Notes: generated by a model from the letters alone, not told the origin. A DNA stretch of 64,000 nt from Branchiibius hedensis (GCF_900108585.1 NZ_UESZ01000001.1:1984001-2048000); one strand, 5' to 3'; counted from the first letter of the stretch, positions 25,696-33,866 are shown. Program-made: numbers and translations.

Positions 25696-27090
25696 TCAGT
25701 TGGACGGCCAGGACTTCTGGATGTTGTCCAGCGTCTGCTCGTTGCTCTGGCCCATGATCCAGTTGGTCATTTCAGTCCAGAAACTGCCAGCGCCCACCGA
25801 GCTCGGCATGAGGTCCGAGGCGTCGAACCGGAAGGCCGTCGCGCTCTGCAGCAGCTTGTAGCTCTCCTGGTCCAGCGGCGAGGTCAGGTTGTTGATGTCC
25901 AGGCCCTTGTTGGCGCTGACCCAACCACCGGCCGGGGTTGCCTTGGCCTTGTCGTTGGCCCAGTCGGCCGACGCCAGGAACGCCTGGAACGCCTGCACCT
26001 CGGGCGCCTTGCGGAAGGCGACGGTGAACTCGCCGCCACCCTCGACGGGCTTGTCGGAAGCAGCCTGGCCGGGCTCGAAGAACGCCCACACGTCACCATC
26101 CGGGCCGACCTTGGTGCCGGTCGGCCAGTTGGCGGCGTAGAACGAGGCCTGCTGCAGCATGGCGCACTGGTCCTTCAGGATCGGCAGACCCGCGTCCTGG
26201 AAGGTCGTGGACTTGATGGACTTCACGTCACCGTGGCCACCGTTGACGTAGGCCGGGTTCTTGAAGATGTCGCTGATCTTGTTGAGGGCGTTCAGGACCT
26301 TCGGGTCGTTGAACTTCAGCTTGTTGGTGATCCAGTTGTCATAGTCCTCCGGGGAGTTGAAGCGCAGCATCGACTCCTCGAGCCAGTCGGTCGCCGGCCA
26401 GCCGGTCGCCGTACCCGAACTGATGCCACCACACCACGGCTTGGTCGTGCTGCCACCGTCGGCGGCGATCTTCTTGGTGAGGGTCATCATCTCGTCCCAG
26501 GTGGTGGGGACGGTGTAACCCTTCTCCTTGAAGAACTTCGGGGAGTACCAGACGAACGACTTCACGTTCGCACCCAGCGGCGCGGCGTACACGGTGCCGT
26601 TGACGGTGCCGTAGGTCTTCCAGATCGGCTGCCAGCCCTTGTCGATCTCATCAATGACGGTCTGCGGTGCGGGGATCGCCTTACCGGTGGAGACCATGGT
26701 CTTGAGCAGACCCGGCTGCGGGATGAAGGCGATGTCCGGCAGGTTGCCGGTCTGCGCGCGCTGGGGAAGGTTCTTCTCGAAGTCGTTGTCACCCTGGTAC
26801 TTGATGGTGACGCCGGTGCACTCCTCGAACTTCTTGTACGACGCCTGCTGGGCGGCTCCCTCGGGTCCGATGATCGAGGTGTAGACGGTCACCGTCTTGC
26901 CCTGCAGCTGCGACTTCATGTCGCACCACTTGGAGTAGTCGGTCTTGTCGATCTGGGATGCGCCGACGGACGTACCGCCACCACCCGCGCCACTGCCGTC
27001 GTCTGACGAGCCGCCACAAGCGACCGTGCCGAACGACACCGCAACCAGTCCGGCGAGCGCCGCGACGGTCCGTTTGGAACTGAGAGCCAT
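25696..27090 (-). CDS. Sugar ABC transporter substrate-binding lipoprotein (AglE-like)
   Basis: 464 aa. A lipoprotein signal peptide ends at the lipobox GTVAC (Cys25), followed by a Gly/Ser linker. The mature part is a CUT1 solute-binding fold (TVYTSIIGPEGAAQQASYKK, WPATDWLEESMLRF). Similarity in style to AglE/ThuE suggests alpha-glucosides such as trehalose, maltose or sucrose, but no glycosidase gene is nearby. AAAGGGAGAG precedes the ATG. First gene of the importer operon; two LacI-type operators lie 91-150 bp upstream. Confidence 0.92.
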   Translation of the reverse strand: MALSSKRTVAALAGLVAVSFGTVACGGSSDDGSGAGGGGTSVGASQIDKTDYSKWCDMKSQLQGKTVTVYTSIIGPEGAAQQASYKKFEECTGVTIKYQGDNDFEKNLPQRAQTGNLPDIAFIPQPGLLKTMVSTGKAIPAPQTVIDEIDKGWQPIWKTYGTVNGTVYAAPLGANVKSFVWYSPKFFKEKGYTVPTTWDEMMTLTKKIAADGGSTTKPWCGGISSGTATGWPATDWLEESMLRFNSPEDYDNWITNKLKFNDPKVLNALNKISDIFKNPAYVNGGHGDVKSIKSTTFQDAGLPILKDQCAMLQQASFYAANWPTGTKVGPDGDVWAFFEPGQAASDKPVEGGGEFTVAFRKAPEVQAFQAFLASADWANDKAKATPAGGWVSANKGLDINNLTSPLDQESYKLLQSATAFRFDASDLMPSSVGAGSFWTEMTNWIMGQSNEQTLDNIQKSWPSN

Positions 27091-27180
27091 GCGTCTCTCC
27101 CTTTCACATGAATGTGGGTGGCCGAGACGACCAGCCCTCTTCTTTGAGGATGCGACCCTGTGTGTCGGGCCTCACGGAAC

Positions 27181-27196
27181 TGTAAAACCGCTTACA
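27181..27196 (-). promoter_or_regulatory. LacI-type operator O1 of the sugar importer
   Basis: Read on the minus strand it is TGTAAGCGGTTTTACA, with TGTAA/TTACA arms and a 6-bp centre. It shares the arms with a second site 44 bp away. Confidence 0.65.
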
Positions 27197-27224
27197 CACC
27201 CGTGTCGCGGGCCAACGCACATTT

Positions 27225-27240
27225 TGTAATAACGATTACA
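27225..27240 (-). promoter_or_regulatory. LacI-type operator O2 of the sugar importer
   Basis: Minus-strand TGTAATCGTTATTACA has the same TGTAA/TTACA arms as O1. The two centres are 44 bp apart, close to four DNA turns, which suits cooperative binding or a small loop. Confidence 0.65.
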
Positions 27241-27373
27241 TAACGTAGGTCACAAGCACCCGCGGTCCTTGCGGGTGAACCGCCGCTGCGATGCTCGGCC
27301 TAGCGTCGAGTTGAGCGGGCAGAGAGCCTGCCATCGCCGCAGGTCGCGGCTACACACACGAGGAGTTCATTCG

Positions 27374-27916
27374 ATGACGAACGGCAAGATCGCCTTCCTG
27401 ACCGCCGCCGAAGGTGTCGAGCGGGTCGAGCTGACCGATCCGTGGCAGGCGGTGACCGACGCCGGATACACCCCGGTGCTGCTGAGCCCGGACGGTGGGG
27501 AGGTGCAACTTTTCGACCATTTGGACAAGGCGTCGACGCAGCAGGCTGACGCGAAGGTATCCGCCGCGAACCTCGACGACTTTGCCGCCCTCGTCCTGCC
27601 AGGCGGTGTCGCCAACCCCGACGCGCTGCGCCAGGACGAGGATGCCGTGCGATTCGTGCGTCAGTTCGTGACATCCGGTAAGCCCGTCGCTGCGATCTGC
27701 CACGCACCGTGGGTGCTGATCGAGGCCGACGTGGTCAGCGGCCGGCAGGTCACCTCGTGGCCGAGCCTGCAAAGCGACCTCTCCAACGCCGGCGGTGAAT
27801 GGCTCGACCAATCGGTGGTGATCGACGGCAACCTGATCACCAGCCGCAAACCCGACGACCTGCCCGACTTCGACAAGGAACTGCTGCGCGCCCTCGAGAG
27901 CGCCACCCTGACCTGA
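27374..27916 (+). CDS. DJ-1/PfpI family protein (type 1 glutamine amidotransferase-like)
   Basis: 180 aa. Nucleophile elbow AAICHAPWVL with Cys109 and His110, preceded by VLPGGVANPD. This is the PfpI/YhbO branch, for which protease, glyoxalase or deglycase roles have been proposed, often under stress. Start ATG has AGGAG nine bases before it; the frame is open to 27269 without a better start. It is transcribed towards the insertion sequence and ends at a strong hairpin. It lies back to back with the sugar importer operon. Confidence 0.9.
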   Translation: MTNGKIAFLTAAEGVERVELTDPWQAVTDAGYTPVLLSPDGGEVQLFDHLDKASTQQADAKVSAANLDDFAALVLPGGVANPDALRQDEDAVRFVRQFVTSGKPVAAICHAPWVLIEADVVSGRQVTSWPSLQSDLSNAGGEWLDQSVVIDGNLITSRKPDDLPDFDKELLRALESATLT

Positions 27917-27947
27917 CGTTCGTCGACAACACCGACCCGAGACACAC

Positions 27948-27981
27948 GTACGCCGCCCGCTCAGGTGAGCGGGCGGCGTAC
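27948..27981 (+). terminator. Strong hairpin terminator after the PfpI-family gene
   Basis: A perfect 16-bp stem (27948-27963 with 27966-27981) 32 bp after the stop, followed by ATTCTCGTCTC. It ends 11 bp before the left target duplication of the insertion sequence. It can also act on transcripts arriving from the insertion sequence. Confidence 0.7.
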
Positions 27982-27992
27982 ATTCTCGTCTC

Positions 27993-27998
27993 GCTAGG
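27993..27998. repeat. Target site duplication, left copy
   Basis: GCTAGG directly abuts the left end of the insertion sequence and is repeated at 29099-29104. It fits the NCTAGN target pattern of Bordetella IS481. Confidence 0.85.
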
Positions 27999-28983
27999 TG
28001 TAGTGCCCCGCCAGGTTGGGTACGCGGTCTGCGGGTGAGCCACCTTTGAGCGCGGTGTGTGCGCGGTGGTGATTGTAGATGTGCAGGAAGTCCTCGTACG
28101 CGGCGGCGCGTTCGGTCTCGCTGGTGTAGGGGCGGGCGTAGGCCCACTCCTCGGTCAGGGTCCGGTTGAACCGCTCGACTTTCCCGTTGGTTTTCGGGGT
28201 GTAGGGGCGGGTGCGTTTATGGGTGATCCCATGGTCCTGCAGCATGTTCCGGAATAGGTGGGAGCGGTAACAGGACCCGTTGTCGGTCATCACCCGGTCC
28301 GTGGTGATCCCGACCTGCGCGAAGTGCGCCACCGCCCGTTGCATGAACGCGGTCGCGGTCTCCTTCTTCTCATCGGCCAGGATCTCTGAGTAGGCGTACC
28401 GGGAGTGGTCATCGACCGCGTGGTGCAGGTAGGCATACCCCCGCCCACTGCTGGAGGTAGCACGGGAGTTAGCTTTCCCCGCAGCGCGGCCATGGACCCG
28501 GTGTCCACCCCCATCGGGGATGCGGCCCAGCTTCTTGATGTCCACGTGGACCAAATCACCCGGGGCGTCGCGTTCGTAGCGCACCACCTTTCGACGACCG
28601 GCCCGTACCGGGGCACCAGTGGCCGGGTCCGTCCAGGACAACCGAAGACACCGGTACCGGGTCAGGATGCGGTGCACCGTGGCCGGATTCATCCCCAGGT
28701 GGTAGGCGATCCGGGCCGGCCCCCACCGCCGCGAAACCCGTAACCCCAGGACTCGCCGTTCCCGGCGCCTACTGGTGCGGTGCGGACATGACTGGGGCCG
28801 GCTGGGACGATCGCACATCCCCGCCGCACCATGCTGGCGGTACCGGGCCGCCCAGCGGTGCGCGGTGGTGACCGAGACCCCGAACCGGTCTGCGGCCCGC
28901 CGCAACGGCCACCCATCGTCCACCACGCACCGCGCCAGGCGCAGGCGACCAGTCGCAGAAAGCGGGGCATTAGCGTGGACCAT
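27994..28983 (-). CDS. IS481 family transposase
   Basis: 329 aa. Two N-terminal helix-turn-helix units (about 10-60 and 70-115) precede an rve-type DDE core: HVDIKKLGRI (first Asp), MTDNGSCYRS (second Asp) and KTNGKVERFNRTL (Glu). It is complete, so probably active. Only the first base of the last sense codon (ACC) and nothing of the TAG stop belong to the element; the rest come from the target duplication. GGAGG lies five bases before the ATG and can be paired off in a hairpin. It is transcribed in the same direction as the upstream rpsB-tsf genes. Confidence 0.93.
   Translation of the reverse strand: MVHANAPLSATGRLRLARCVVDDGWPLRRAADRFGVSVTTAHRWAARYRQHGAAGMCDRPSRPQSCPHRTSRRRERRVLGLRVSRRWGPARIAYHLGMNPATVHRILTRYRCLRLSWTDPATGAPVRAGRRKVVRYERDAPGDLVHVDIKKLGRIPDGGGHRVHGRAAGKANSRATSSSGRGYAYLHHAVDDHSRYAYSEILADEKKETATAFMQRAVAHFAQVGITTDRVMTDNGSCYRSHLFRNMLQDHGITHKRTRPYTPKTNGKVERFNRTLTEEWAYARPYTSETERAAAYEDFLHIYNHHRAHTALKGGSPADRVPNLAGHYT
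27999..28020. repeat. IS terminal inverted repeat, left
   Basis: 22-bp end that pairs with 29077-29098, with five mismatches. Confidence 0.85.
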
Positions 28984-28986
28984 GAG

Positions 28987-29042
28987 GACCTCCGGGTTTG
29001 GGGATGTGTTTGCTTCGTCGCTTCACACCTCACCCGGAGGTC
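28987..29042 (-). repeat. Inverted repeat that can sequester the transposase ribosome binding site
   Basis: GACCTCCGGGT at 28987-28997 is the exact complement of the 11 bases at 29032-29042. In the transposase mRNA the downstream arm contains the GGAGG Shine-Dalgarno sequence. A transcript that starts upstream of both arms would fold and hide it. Confidence 0.65.
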
Positions 29043-29076
29043 TTCCTCAAGTCACGCCGACAGGCCGAGAACCGTT

Positions 29077-29098
29077 CCTAACGTCCCGGGGCAGTACA
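29077..29098. repeat. IS terminal inverted repeat, right
   Basis: Matches 27999-28020 in inverted orientation at 17 of 22 positions. Confidence 0.85.
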
Positions 29099-29104
29099 GC
29101 TAGG
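29099..29104. repeat. Target site duplication, right copy
   Basis: GCTAGG, identical to 27993-27998. Confidence 0.85.
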
Positions 29105-29199
29105 TCAGACGCTGTACCCTCTCGGCGCCTTCCCTGCGCACTCCCCCTCCGCCGCCGACTCGGCTAGCGCCTCGTCGACAACTCCGGGCTCGCGCTTGG

Positions 29200-30027
29200 T
29201 CAAACGCCGACCTTGAAGCGGGCGAAGCCCGTCACAGAAATGCCAGCCTCTTCGGCGACCTTGCCGACGGTCTTCTTCGGCTCCTTGGCGTGCGGCTGCT
29301 CCAACAGGACGTTGTCCTTCAGGAAGCCGTTCACCCGGCCCTCGATGATCTTGGGCAGCGCCCGCTCCGGCTTGCCTTCCTCGCGCGCGGTCGCCTCAGC
29401 CAACTCGCGCTCCTTGGCGATGACGGCCTCGGGGATCTCGGCGCGGGTCAGCGCGGTCGGGCTGAACGCGGCGATGTGCATCGCGATGTCGCGGGCAGCC
29501 TGCTCGTGGTCACCGGTAACGGCCAGCAGCACACCGATCTGCGCAGGCAGGTCGGGGCTGGTCTTGTGCAGGTAGGACACGACGGTCTCACCGTGCACGC
29601 GCGCCACCCGGCGGACCTCGATCTTCTCGCCGATGGTGGCGTTGGCCTCGTCGACGATCTCCTGCACGGAGCGACCGTCCAGGTCGGCCTTCAGCAGCGC
29701 GTCGACGGTGTTGGCCTCGGTCGCAACCGCGATCGCCAGAACCTTGTCGGCCAGGGCGATGAACGGTTCGCTCTTGGCCACGAAGTCGGTCTCGCAGGCA
29801 ACCTCGACCAGCGTGCCGGACTCGCCGGCGGTGTGCGCCGTGACCAAACCGTTGGTGGCCGAGCGGCCTTCGCGCTTGGTGACGCCCTTCAGGCCCTTGA
29901 TACGCAGGATCTCAACGGCCTTGGCCTGGTCGCCATCGGCCTCGTCGAGCGCCTTCTTGACATCGAGCATGCCGGCACCGGTGCGCTCACGCAGCGCCTT
30001 GATGTCAGCGGCGGTGTAGTTCGCCAT
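29200..30027 (-). CDS. tsf: Translation elongation factor Ts
   Basis: 275 aa. Nucleotide exchange factor for EF-Tu. The N-terminal UBA-like region with IKALRERTGAGMLDVKKALD is intact and two dimerisation subdomains follow. The C-terminus KKTVGKVAEEAGISVTGFAR is typical. It lies 99 bp downstream of rpsB. No clear intrinsic terminator with a T-tract follows within the 100 bp before the insertion sequence. Confidence 0.97.
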   Translation of the reverse strand: MANYTAADIKALRERTGAGMLDVKKALDEADGDQAKAVEILRIKGLKGVTKREGRSATNGLVTAHTAGESGTLVEVACETDFVAKSEPFIALADKVLAIAVATEANTVDALLKADLDGRSVQEIVDEANATIGEKIEVRRVARVHGETVVSYLHKTSPDLPAQIGVLLAVTGDHEQAARDIAMHIAAFSPTALTRAEIPEAVIAKERELAEATAREEGKPERALPKIIEGRVNGFLKDNVLLEQPHAKEPKKTVGKVAEEAGISVTGFARFKVGV

Positions 30028-30126
30028 GAGTTCAGTGACTCCTTCGTCAGCAATGTGGAATCAGATGCGGGGGCACCCCCGCATGACCACGGCCCGCACC
30101 GAGGTGCGGACCGTGGCGAGGCGTTA

Positions 30127-31050
30127 TCAGGCCTCGGTGGTTTCTTCGGCGGCCTCGGTGGTTTCTTCGGCGGCCTCGACGGTCGCCGCGGCGACACCCT
30201 CGTTGCCACCGTCGACAGCGGCGGTCTCAGCGGCCGCCTTGTCGATCTGGCTCGGGCCAGCGGCCGTGTCCGTGTCGGCAGCGGCCTGCTCGGACTCCAG
30301 CAGCTCGCGCTCCCACTCGGCCATCGGCTCGGCCTCGTCGCCCTCACCCGAACGGCCCTTGGAGCGGTCGATCAGACCAGCGGCGACGGCGTCGGCAACC
30401 ACGCGGGTCAGCAAGGTGACGGAGCGGATCGCGTCGTCGTTGCCCGGAATCTTGTAGTCGACCTCGTCGGGGTCGCAGTTGGTGTCCAGGATCGCGATGA
30501 CCGGGATGTTGAGCTTGCGGGCCTCGGTGACGGCCAGGTGCTCCTTCTTGGTGTCGACGACCCAGATCGCCGACGGCACCTTGGTCATGTCGCGGATACC
30601 GCCGAGGGTGCGCTGCAACTTGTCCTTCTCGCGCTTCATCACGAGAAGTTCCTTCTTGGTGCGACCGGAACCAGCGACATCGTCGTAATCGATGTTCTCC
30701 AGCTCCTTCAAACGCGCCAGGCGCTTGGAGACGGTGCCGAAGTTGGTGAGCATGCCGCCCAACCAGCGGTGGTTCACGTACGGCATGCCGACGCGGGTGG
30801 CCTGCTCGGCGATCGACTCCTGCGCCTGCTTCTTGGTGCCAACGAACAGCACCGTGCCGCCGTGCTGGACGGTCTGGCGGATGAATTCGTACGCGTCGTT
30901 GAGGTAGGTCAGCGACTGCTGCAGGTCAATGATGTAGATGCCATTGCGCTCGGTCATGATGAAGCGCTTCATCTTGGGGTTCCAGCGACGGGTCTGGTGC
31001 CCGAAGTGGACGCCGCTCTCCAGGAGCTGGCGCATTGTGACGACGGCCAT
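30127..31050 (-). CDS. rpsB: 30S ribosomal protein S2
   Basis: 307 aa. The S2 core runs from [22 protein letters not shown]-type sequence at the N-terminus to about residue 240 ([19 protein letters not shown]). About 65 residues of acidic, Ala/Glu/Thr-rich tail follow, ending in two identical seven-residue repeats. Such tails are common and variable in actinobacterial S2. Followed by tsf in the conserved order. Confidence 0.97.
   Translation of the reverse strand: MAVVTMRQLLESGVHFGHQTRRWNPKMKRFIMTERNGIYIIDLQQSLTYLNDAYEFIRQTVQHGGTVLFVGTKKQAQESIAEQATRVGMPYVNHRWLGGMLTNFGTVSKRLARLKELENIDYDDVAGSGRTKKELLVMKREKDKLQRTLGGIRDMTKVPSAIWVVDTKKEHLAVTEARKLNIPVIAILDTNCDPDEVDYKIPGNDDAIRSVTLLTRVVADAVAAGLIDRSKGRSGEGDEAEPMAEWERELLESEQAAADTDTAAGPSQIDKAAAETAAVDGGNEGVAAATVEAAEETTEAAEETTEA
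30130..30180 (-). repeat. 21-bp tandem repeat in the rpsB 3' end
   Basis: Two identical 21-bp units (30130-30150 and 30151-30171) plus nine bases of a third encode AEETTEA repeats at the S2 C-terminus. Units are a multiple of three, so copy-number change would keep the frame. Confidence 0.85.
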
Positions 31051-31296
31051 GCCGAAGTCCTTCCGTTAGTCGTTTCAGTTGGCTGCGACCCGCTCAGTCC
31101 GTAAAGACCGGTGGAGCCGCCCTGGCGTCCTGCCGTTTCGCGCTGACCCGTAGGTCAGACTGGTGCTACCGCGGCCCGGATCGAGACCCGGAGAAGGACA
31201 CGCGAATTCGGCCGATGCCGAAATTCCGACACTGACCGTGCATCTATCGTACGGCGACAGCGGGCTCTGCGACGAATCGGCGCCCCGGGCGCGGCC
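31051..31296 (-). promoter_or_regulatory. rpsB promoter and leader region
   Basis: About 250 bp separate the rpsB start from the divergent aminotransferase promoter. A minus-strand TACGAT at 31246-31251 could be a -10 box, giving a leader of roughly 190 nt. The leader contains GC-rich complementary stretches, as expected for S2 autoregulation, but I could not fit a known S2-binding motif. Confidence 0.3.
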
Positions 31297-31302
31297 TAGG
31301 CT
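31297..31302 (+). promoter_or_regulatory. -10 box of a leaderless promoter
   Basis: TAGGCT seven bases before the GTG at 31310, with no Shine-Dalgarno sequence. Confidence 0.55.
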
Positions 31303-31309
31303 GACGCTC

Positions 31310-32473
31310 GTGACAAACCGCCGGCCGCCCATCGCTCCGACTCTGGCCGTTTTCGGCTCGACGATCTTCGGCGAGATGTCCGCGCTCGCCGCACAGGTCG
31401 GAGCCGTCAACCTCGGACAGGGCTTCCCGGACACCGACGGACCCGCCGAGGTGCTGCAGGCCGCGCAGGACGCCATCGCCGATGGCTACAACCAGTACCC
31501 GCCGGCCCTGGGCTACCCCGTCCTACGCGAAGCGATCGCCAGCCACCAGCAGCGCCATTACGACCTCGATATCGACCCGCAAACCCAGGTCCTGGTCACG
31601 GTGGGTGCGACGGAAGCGATCGCGAGCGCCGTACTCGCATTGTGCGAGCCGGGCGATGAGGTGGTCACCTTCGAGCCGTACTACGACTCGTACGCCGCGT
31701 GCATAGCCCTGGCGGGCGCCACCCGCCGCACGGTGCCGCTGCGCTTCCCGGACTTCGCGGTCGATGAAGACGCCTTGCGCGCGGCGTTCACCGGGCGCAC
31801 CCGCCTGGTCCTGCTCAACACCCCGCACAACCCGACGGGCAAGGTCTTCAGCCGCGACGAACTGACCCTGATCGCCGCACTCGCCGCCGAATACGACGCG
31901 TACGTCGTGACCGACGAGGTGTACGAGCACCTCACCTTCGATGGCGCCCGGCACCTACCCTTTGCCGCCCTGCCCGGTACCGGGCAGCGCACGATCACCA
32001 TCTCGTCGGCGGGCAAGACCTTCTCCACGACCGGCTGGAAGGTGGGGTGGCTGACCGGGCCAGCCGAGTTGGTCAGCGCGTGCCGGACGGTCAAACAATT
32101 CCTGACGTACGTCGGTAGCGGCCCGTTCCAGCCGGCCATCGCCCTCGGGTTGGACACCCAGGACGACTACGTCACACGGTTCGCGCAGGATCTGGGTCGT
32201 AAGCGGGACCTGCTGTCGGCGGGACTGACCGCCGCCGGATTCGAGGTGGCGCGGTCCAACGGCACCTACTTCGTCATCGCCGACGCCGCGCCACTCGGGG
32301 TGACCGACGCAATGGACTTCTGCTGGCAGTTGCCGCGTACGCACGGTGTCGCGGCGATCCCGGTGTCCGCCTTCTGCGACGACAAGGACGCCGCACGCAC
32401 GCTGGTGCGGTTTGCGTTCTGCAAGAAGGACGAGGTGCTGGCCGAGGCCGTGGCCCGCTTGACCCGTGCCTGA
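31310..32473 (+). CDS. Class I/II aminotransferase (DapC/kynurenine aminotransferase-like)
   Basis: 387 aa PLP enzyme of fold type I. Motifs: NLGQGFPDTDGP, GATEAIASAVLAL, NTPHNPTGKVF, VVTDEVYEHL and the Schiff-base lysine in SSAGKTFSTTGWKVGW. Actinobacterial homologues are annotated as N-succinyldiaminopimelate aminotransferase (DapC) or kynurenine/glutamine transaminase; sequence alone does not settle which. The GTG start is preferred over an upstream open frame because of the -10 box and the conserved N-terminus. Confidence 0.88.
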   Translation: MTNRRPPIAPTLAVFGSTIFGEMSALAAQVGAVNLGQGFPDTDGPAEVLQAAQDAIADGYNQYPPALGYPVLREAIASHQQRHYDLDIDPQTQVLVTVGATEAIASAVLALCEPGDEVVTFEPYYDSYAACIALAGATRRTVPLRFPDFAVDEDALRAAFTGRTRLVLLNTPHNPTGKVFSRDELTLIAALAAEYDAYVVTDEVYEHLTFDGARHLPFAALPGTGQRTITISSAGKTFSTTGWKVGWLTGPAELVSACRTVKQFLTYVGSGPFQPAIALGLDTQDDYVTRFAQDLGRKRDLLSAGLTAAGFEVARSNGTYFVIADAAPLGVTDAMDFCWQLPRTHGVAAIPVSAFCDDKDAARTLVRFAFCKKDEVLAEAVARLTRA

Positions 32474-32478
32474 CCAGC

Positions 32479-33276
32479 TCAGGCCAGGAAACGTTCCCGG
32501 AACCGCTGCTGCCGTTCTGCAGTCATGCCCAGGCCCTCATGGAGGTAGCGGTCCATCGAGCCGAACTCCTTGTCGACGGTGTCGAACGAGTTCTGCAGGT
32601 ACGCCCGATCCACGCCGAGCACCGGCCTGAGGACCGCCGGGTCACCGCCGGCGAGTTCGAAGGCCTCGAACGACTTCTTGAACCGCGGCAGCAACTGGTC
32701 ATTGGTCAACAGGTACTCGTGCACGATCTGATCGCGTGACACACCGAGCACCGTGAAGATGAGCGCTGCACCCCAGCCGGTGCGGTCCTTGCCTGTCGTG
32801 CAGTGGAACAGCACCGGCTCCGAGGCTTGGTCGATGACGTCGAAGAAGCCGCGGTAGGCCTTCAGCGCGCTGGGCAGCACGACGATCTCGCGATAGGCGA
32901 CCGACATGAACTCGACCGCCTTGCCGTCGCCCAAGGCACTGGTGACCTCGCGCGGGTGCTTGAGCAGGTCGCGCAGGTCAGCGGAGGCCGCCATCGCGCT
33001 GCCTTGCAGCACGTCGAGGAACACGTTGGCCGCCCCGGGAACCTCTGGGTCCGGCTCGGCATCTCGCTCCACCTTGGTCCGCAGGTCGATGACCGTCTGG
33101 ACCTTGCGATCGACGAGTTGGTCGGTGTCGGCTTCGTCGATCCCGGCAAGTTTGGTCGATCGGTACAACGCGCCCGAGATGACCGGGGCACCGTCTGCTC
33201 CGGTCCAACCGCCGAGGTCACGCAGGTTGGCAAGGGTCGGGAGGTCGATCGGGGCTCCGGGTGCGGGCTGTTCCAT
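32479..33276 (-). CDS. Tyrosine/dual-specificity protein phosphatase (MptpB-like)
   Basis: 265 aa. The P-loop HCTTGKDRTGWG has the nucleophile Cys159 and Arg165. ANLRDLGGW near residue 16 and ALYRSTKLAGI are hallmarks of the atypical phosphatase group that includes mycobacterial PtpB, where the extended P-loop (GKDRTG) binds phosphotyrosine or phosphoinositides. No signal peptide. The ATG at 33276 follows a GGGGCGGCGA stretch. It is convergent with the aminotransferase gene, with five bases between stops. Confidence 0.87.
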   Translation of the reverse strand: MEQPAPGAPIDLPTLANLRDLGGWTGADGAPVISGALYRSTKLAGIDEADTDQLVDRKVQTVIDLRTKVERDAEPDPEVPGAANVFLDVLQGSAMAASADLRDLLKHPREVTSALGDGKAVEFMSVAYREIVVLPSALKAYRGFFDVIDQASEPVLFHCTTGKDRTGWGAALIFTVLGVSRDQIVHEYLLTNDQLLPRFKKSFEAFELAGGDPAVLRPVLGVDRAYLQNSFDTVDKEFGSMDRYLHEGLGMTAERQQRFRERFLA

Positions 33277-33386
33277 GACGAAATTGTCGCCGCCCCAGAT
33301 GTGGATACTGATCGCAGGCCCGTTGGTTGTCCACACTCCGCTGGTTCGCCGTGGCGCCGAGTTCGGGGACATCACAGGCTGACATC

Positions 33387-33866
33387 ATGCCCATCCTGCT
33401 CACGATCGTGGTCGCCATCGCCAACGCTGTGATCGCCAGTTCCGTGAGCACTCCCCTGTCCCCCTACGATTGGCCGATACTGCTGCCGCACAGCGTGGTT
33501 CGTCCGTTCGAGGCCCCGCCACACCCCTGGTCGGCGGGTCATCGCGGGGTGGACCTGGCGGCCACCCCGGGCACCGTCGTCACGGCGGCCGGCCCAGGCA
33601 TCGTCGTCTTCAGCGGCGTCGTCGCCGGGCGCGGCGTGATCACGGTGCGGCATCCGGATGGTCGGCGCACGACGTACGAGCCGTTGGACGCACGTCTCCC
33701 GCGAAGCAGCCCGGTGGCGGCCGGTACGCCGATCGGCCGGCTATCGGAGACGGGCAGCCATTGCGCCCCGCGGTCTTGTCTGCACTGGGGCTACTCGTCG
33801 GAGAGGACGAGTATCGAGATCCGCTCACGTTGCTGGCCCGTCCCGAGATCGTCCTGCTGCCGCTGA
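33387..33866 (+). CDS. M23 family metallopeptidase with a C-terminal frameshift
   Basis: Secreted peptidoglycan endopeptidase-like protein. Signal peptide at residues 1-22, then the lysostaphin fold with the zinc-binding HRGVD (His52, Asp56), GPGIVVFSGVVAGRG and the CLHWG motif at 131-135. Directly after CLHWG the frame departs: the expected ending LLVGEDEYRDPLTLLARP lies in a different frame that stops at 33871, so re-reading one base (-1 shift) near 33791 restores a normal family C-terminus. As written, the last 24 residues are unrelated and the protein is 159 aa. The zinc-site residues are kept, so it may still fold. A genuine mutation or a sequencing error are both possible. Confidence 0.7.
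   Translation: MPILLTIVVAIANAVIASSVSTPLSPYDWPILLPHSVVRPFEAPPHPWSAGHRGVDLAATPGTVVTAAGPGIVVFSGVVAGRGVITVRHPDGRRTTYEPLDARLPRSSPVAAGTPIGRLSETGSHCAPRSCLHWGYSSERTSIEIRSRCWPVPRSSCCR

Larger units (their letters stand above)
27999..29098 (-). mobile_element. Complete IS481-family insertion sequence, 1100 bp
   Basis: Both ends are visible. The left end is TGTAGTGCCCCGCCAGGTTG and the right end, reversed, is TGTACTGCCCCGGGACGTTA; 17 of the first 22 bases match and both start with TGT as expected for the family. It is flanked by the 6-bp direct repeat GCTAGG, so the insertion is recent or well preserved. It lies downstream of tsf and of the terminator of the PfpI-family gene, and disrupts no gene. Confidence 0.93.

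Noticed and set aside
29105-29199. tsf terminator in the gap before the insertion sequence
   Set aside because: No stable hairpin followed by a T-tract could be found; the region is GC-rich without clear symmetry.
31140-31200. tRNA-like stem (CCGGATCGAGACCCGG) upstream of rpsB
   Set aside because: It cannot be extended to a cloverleaf; no acceptor, D or anticodon arms at the right distances.
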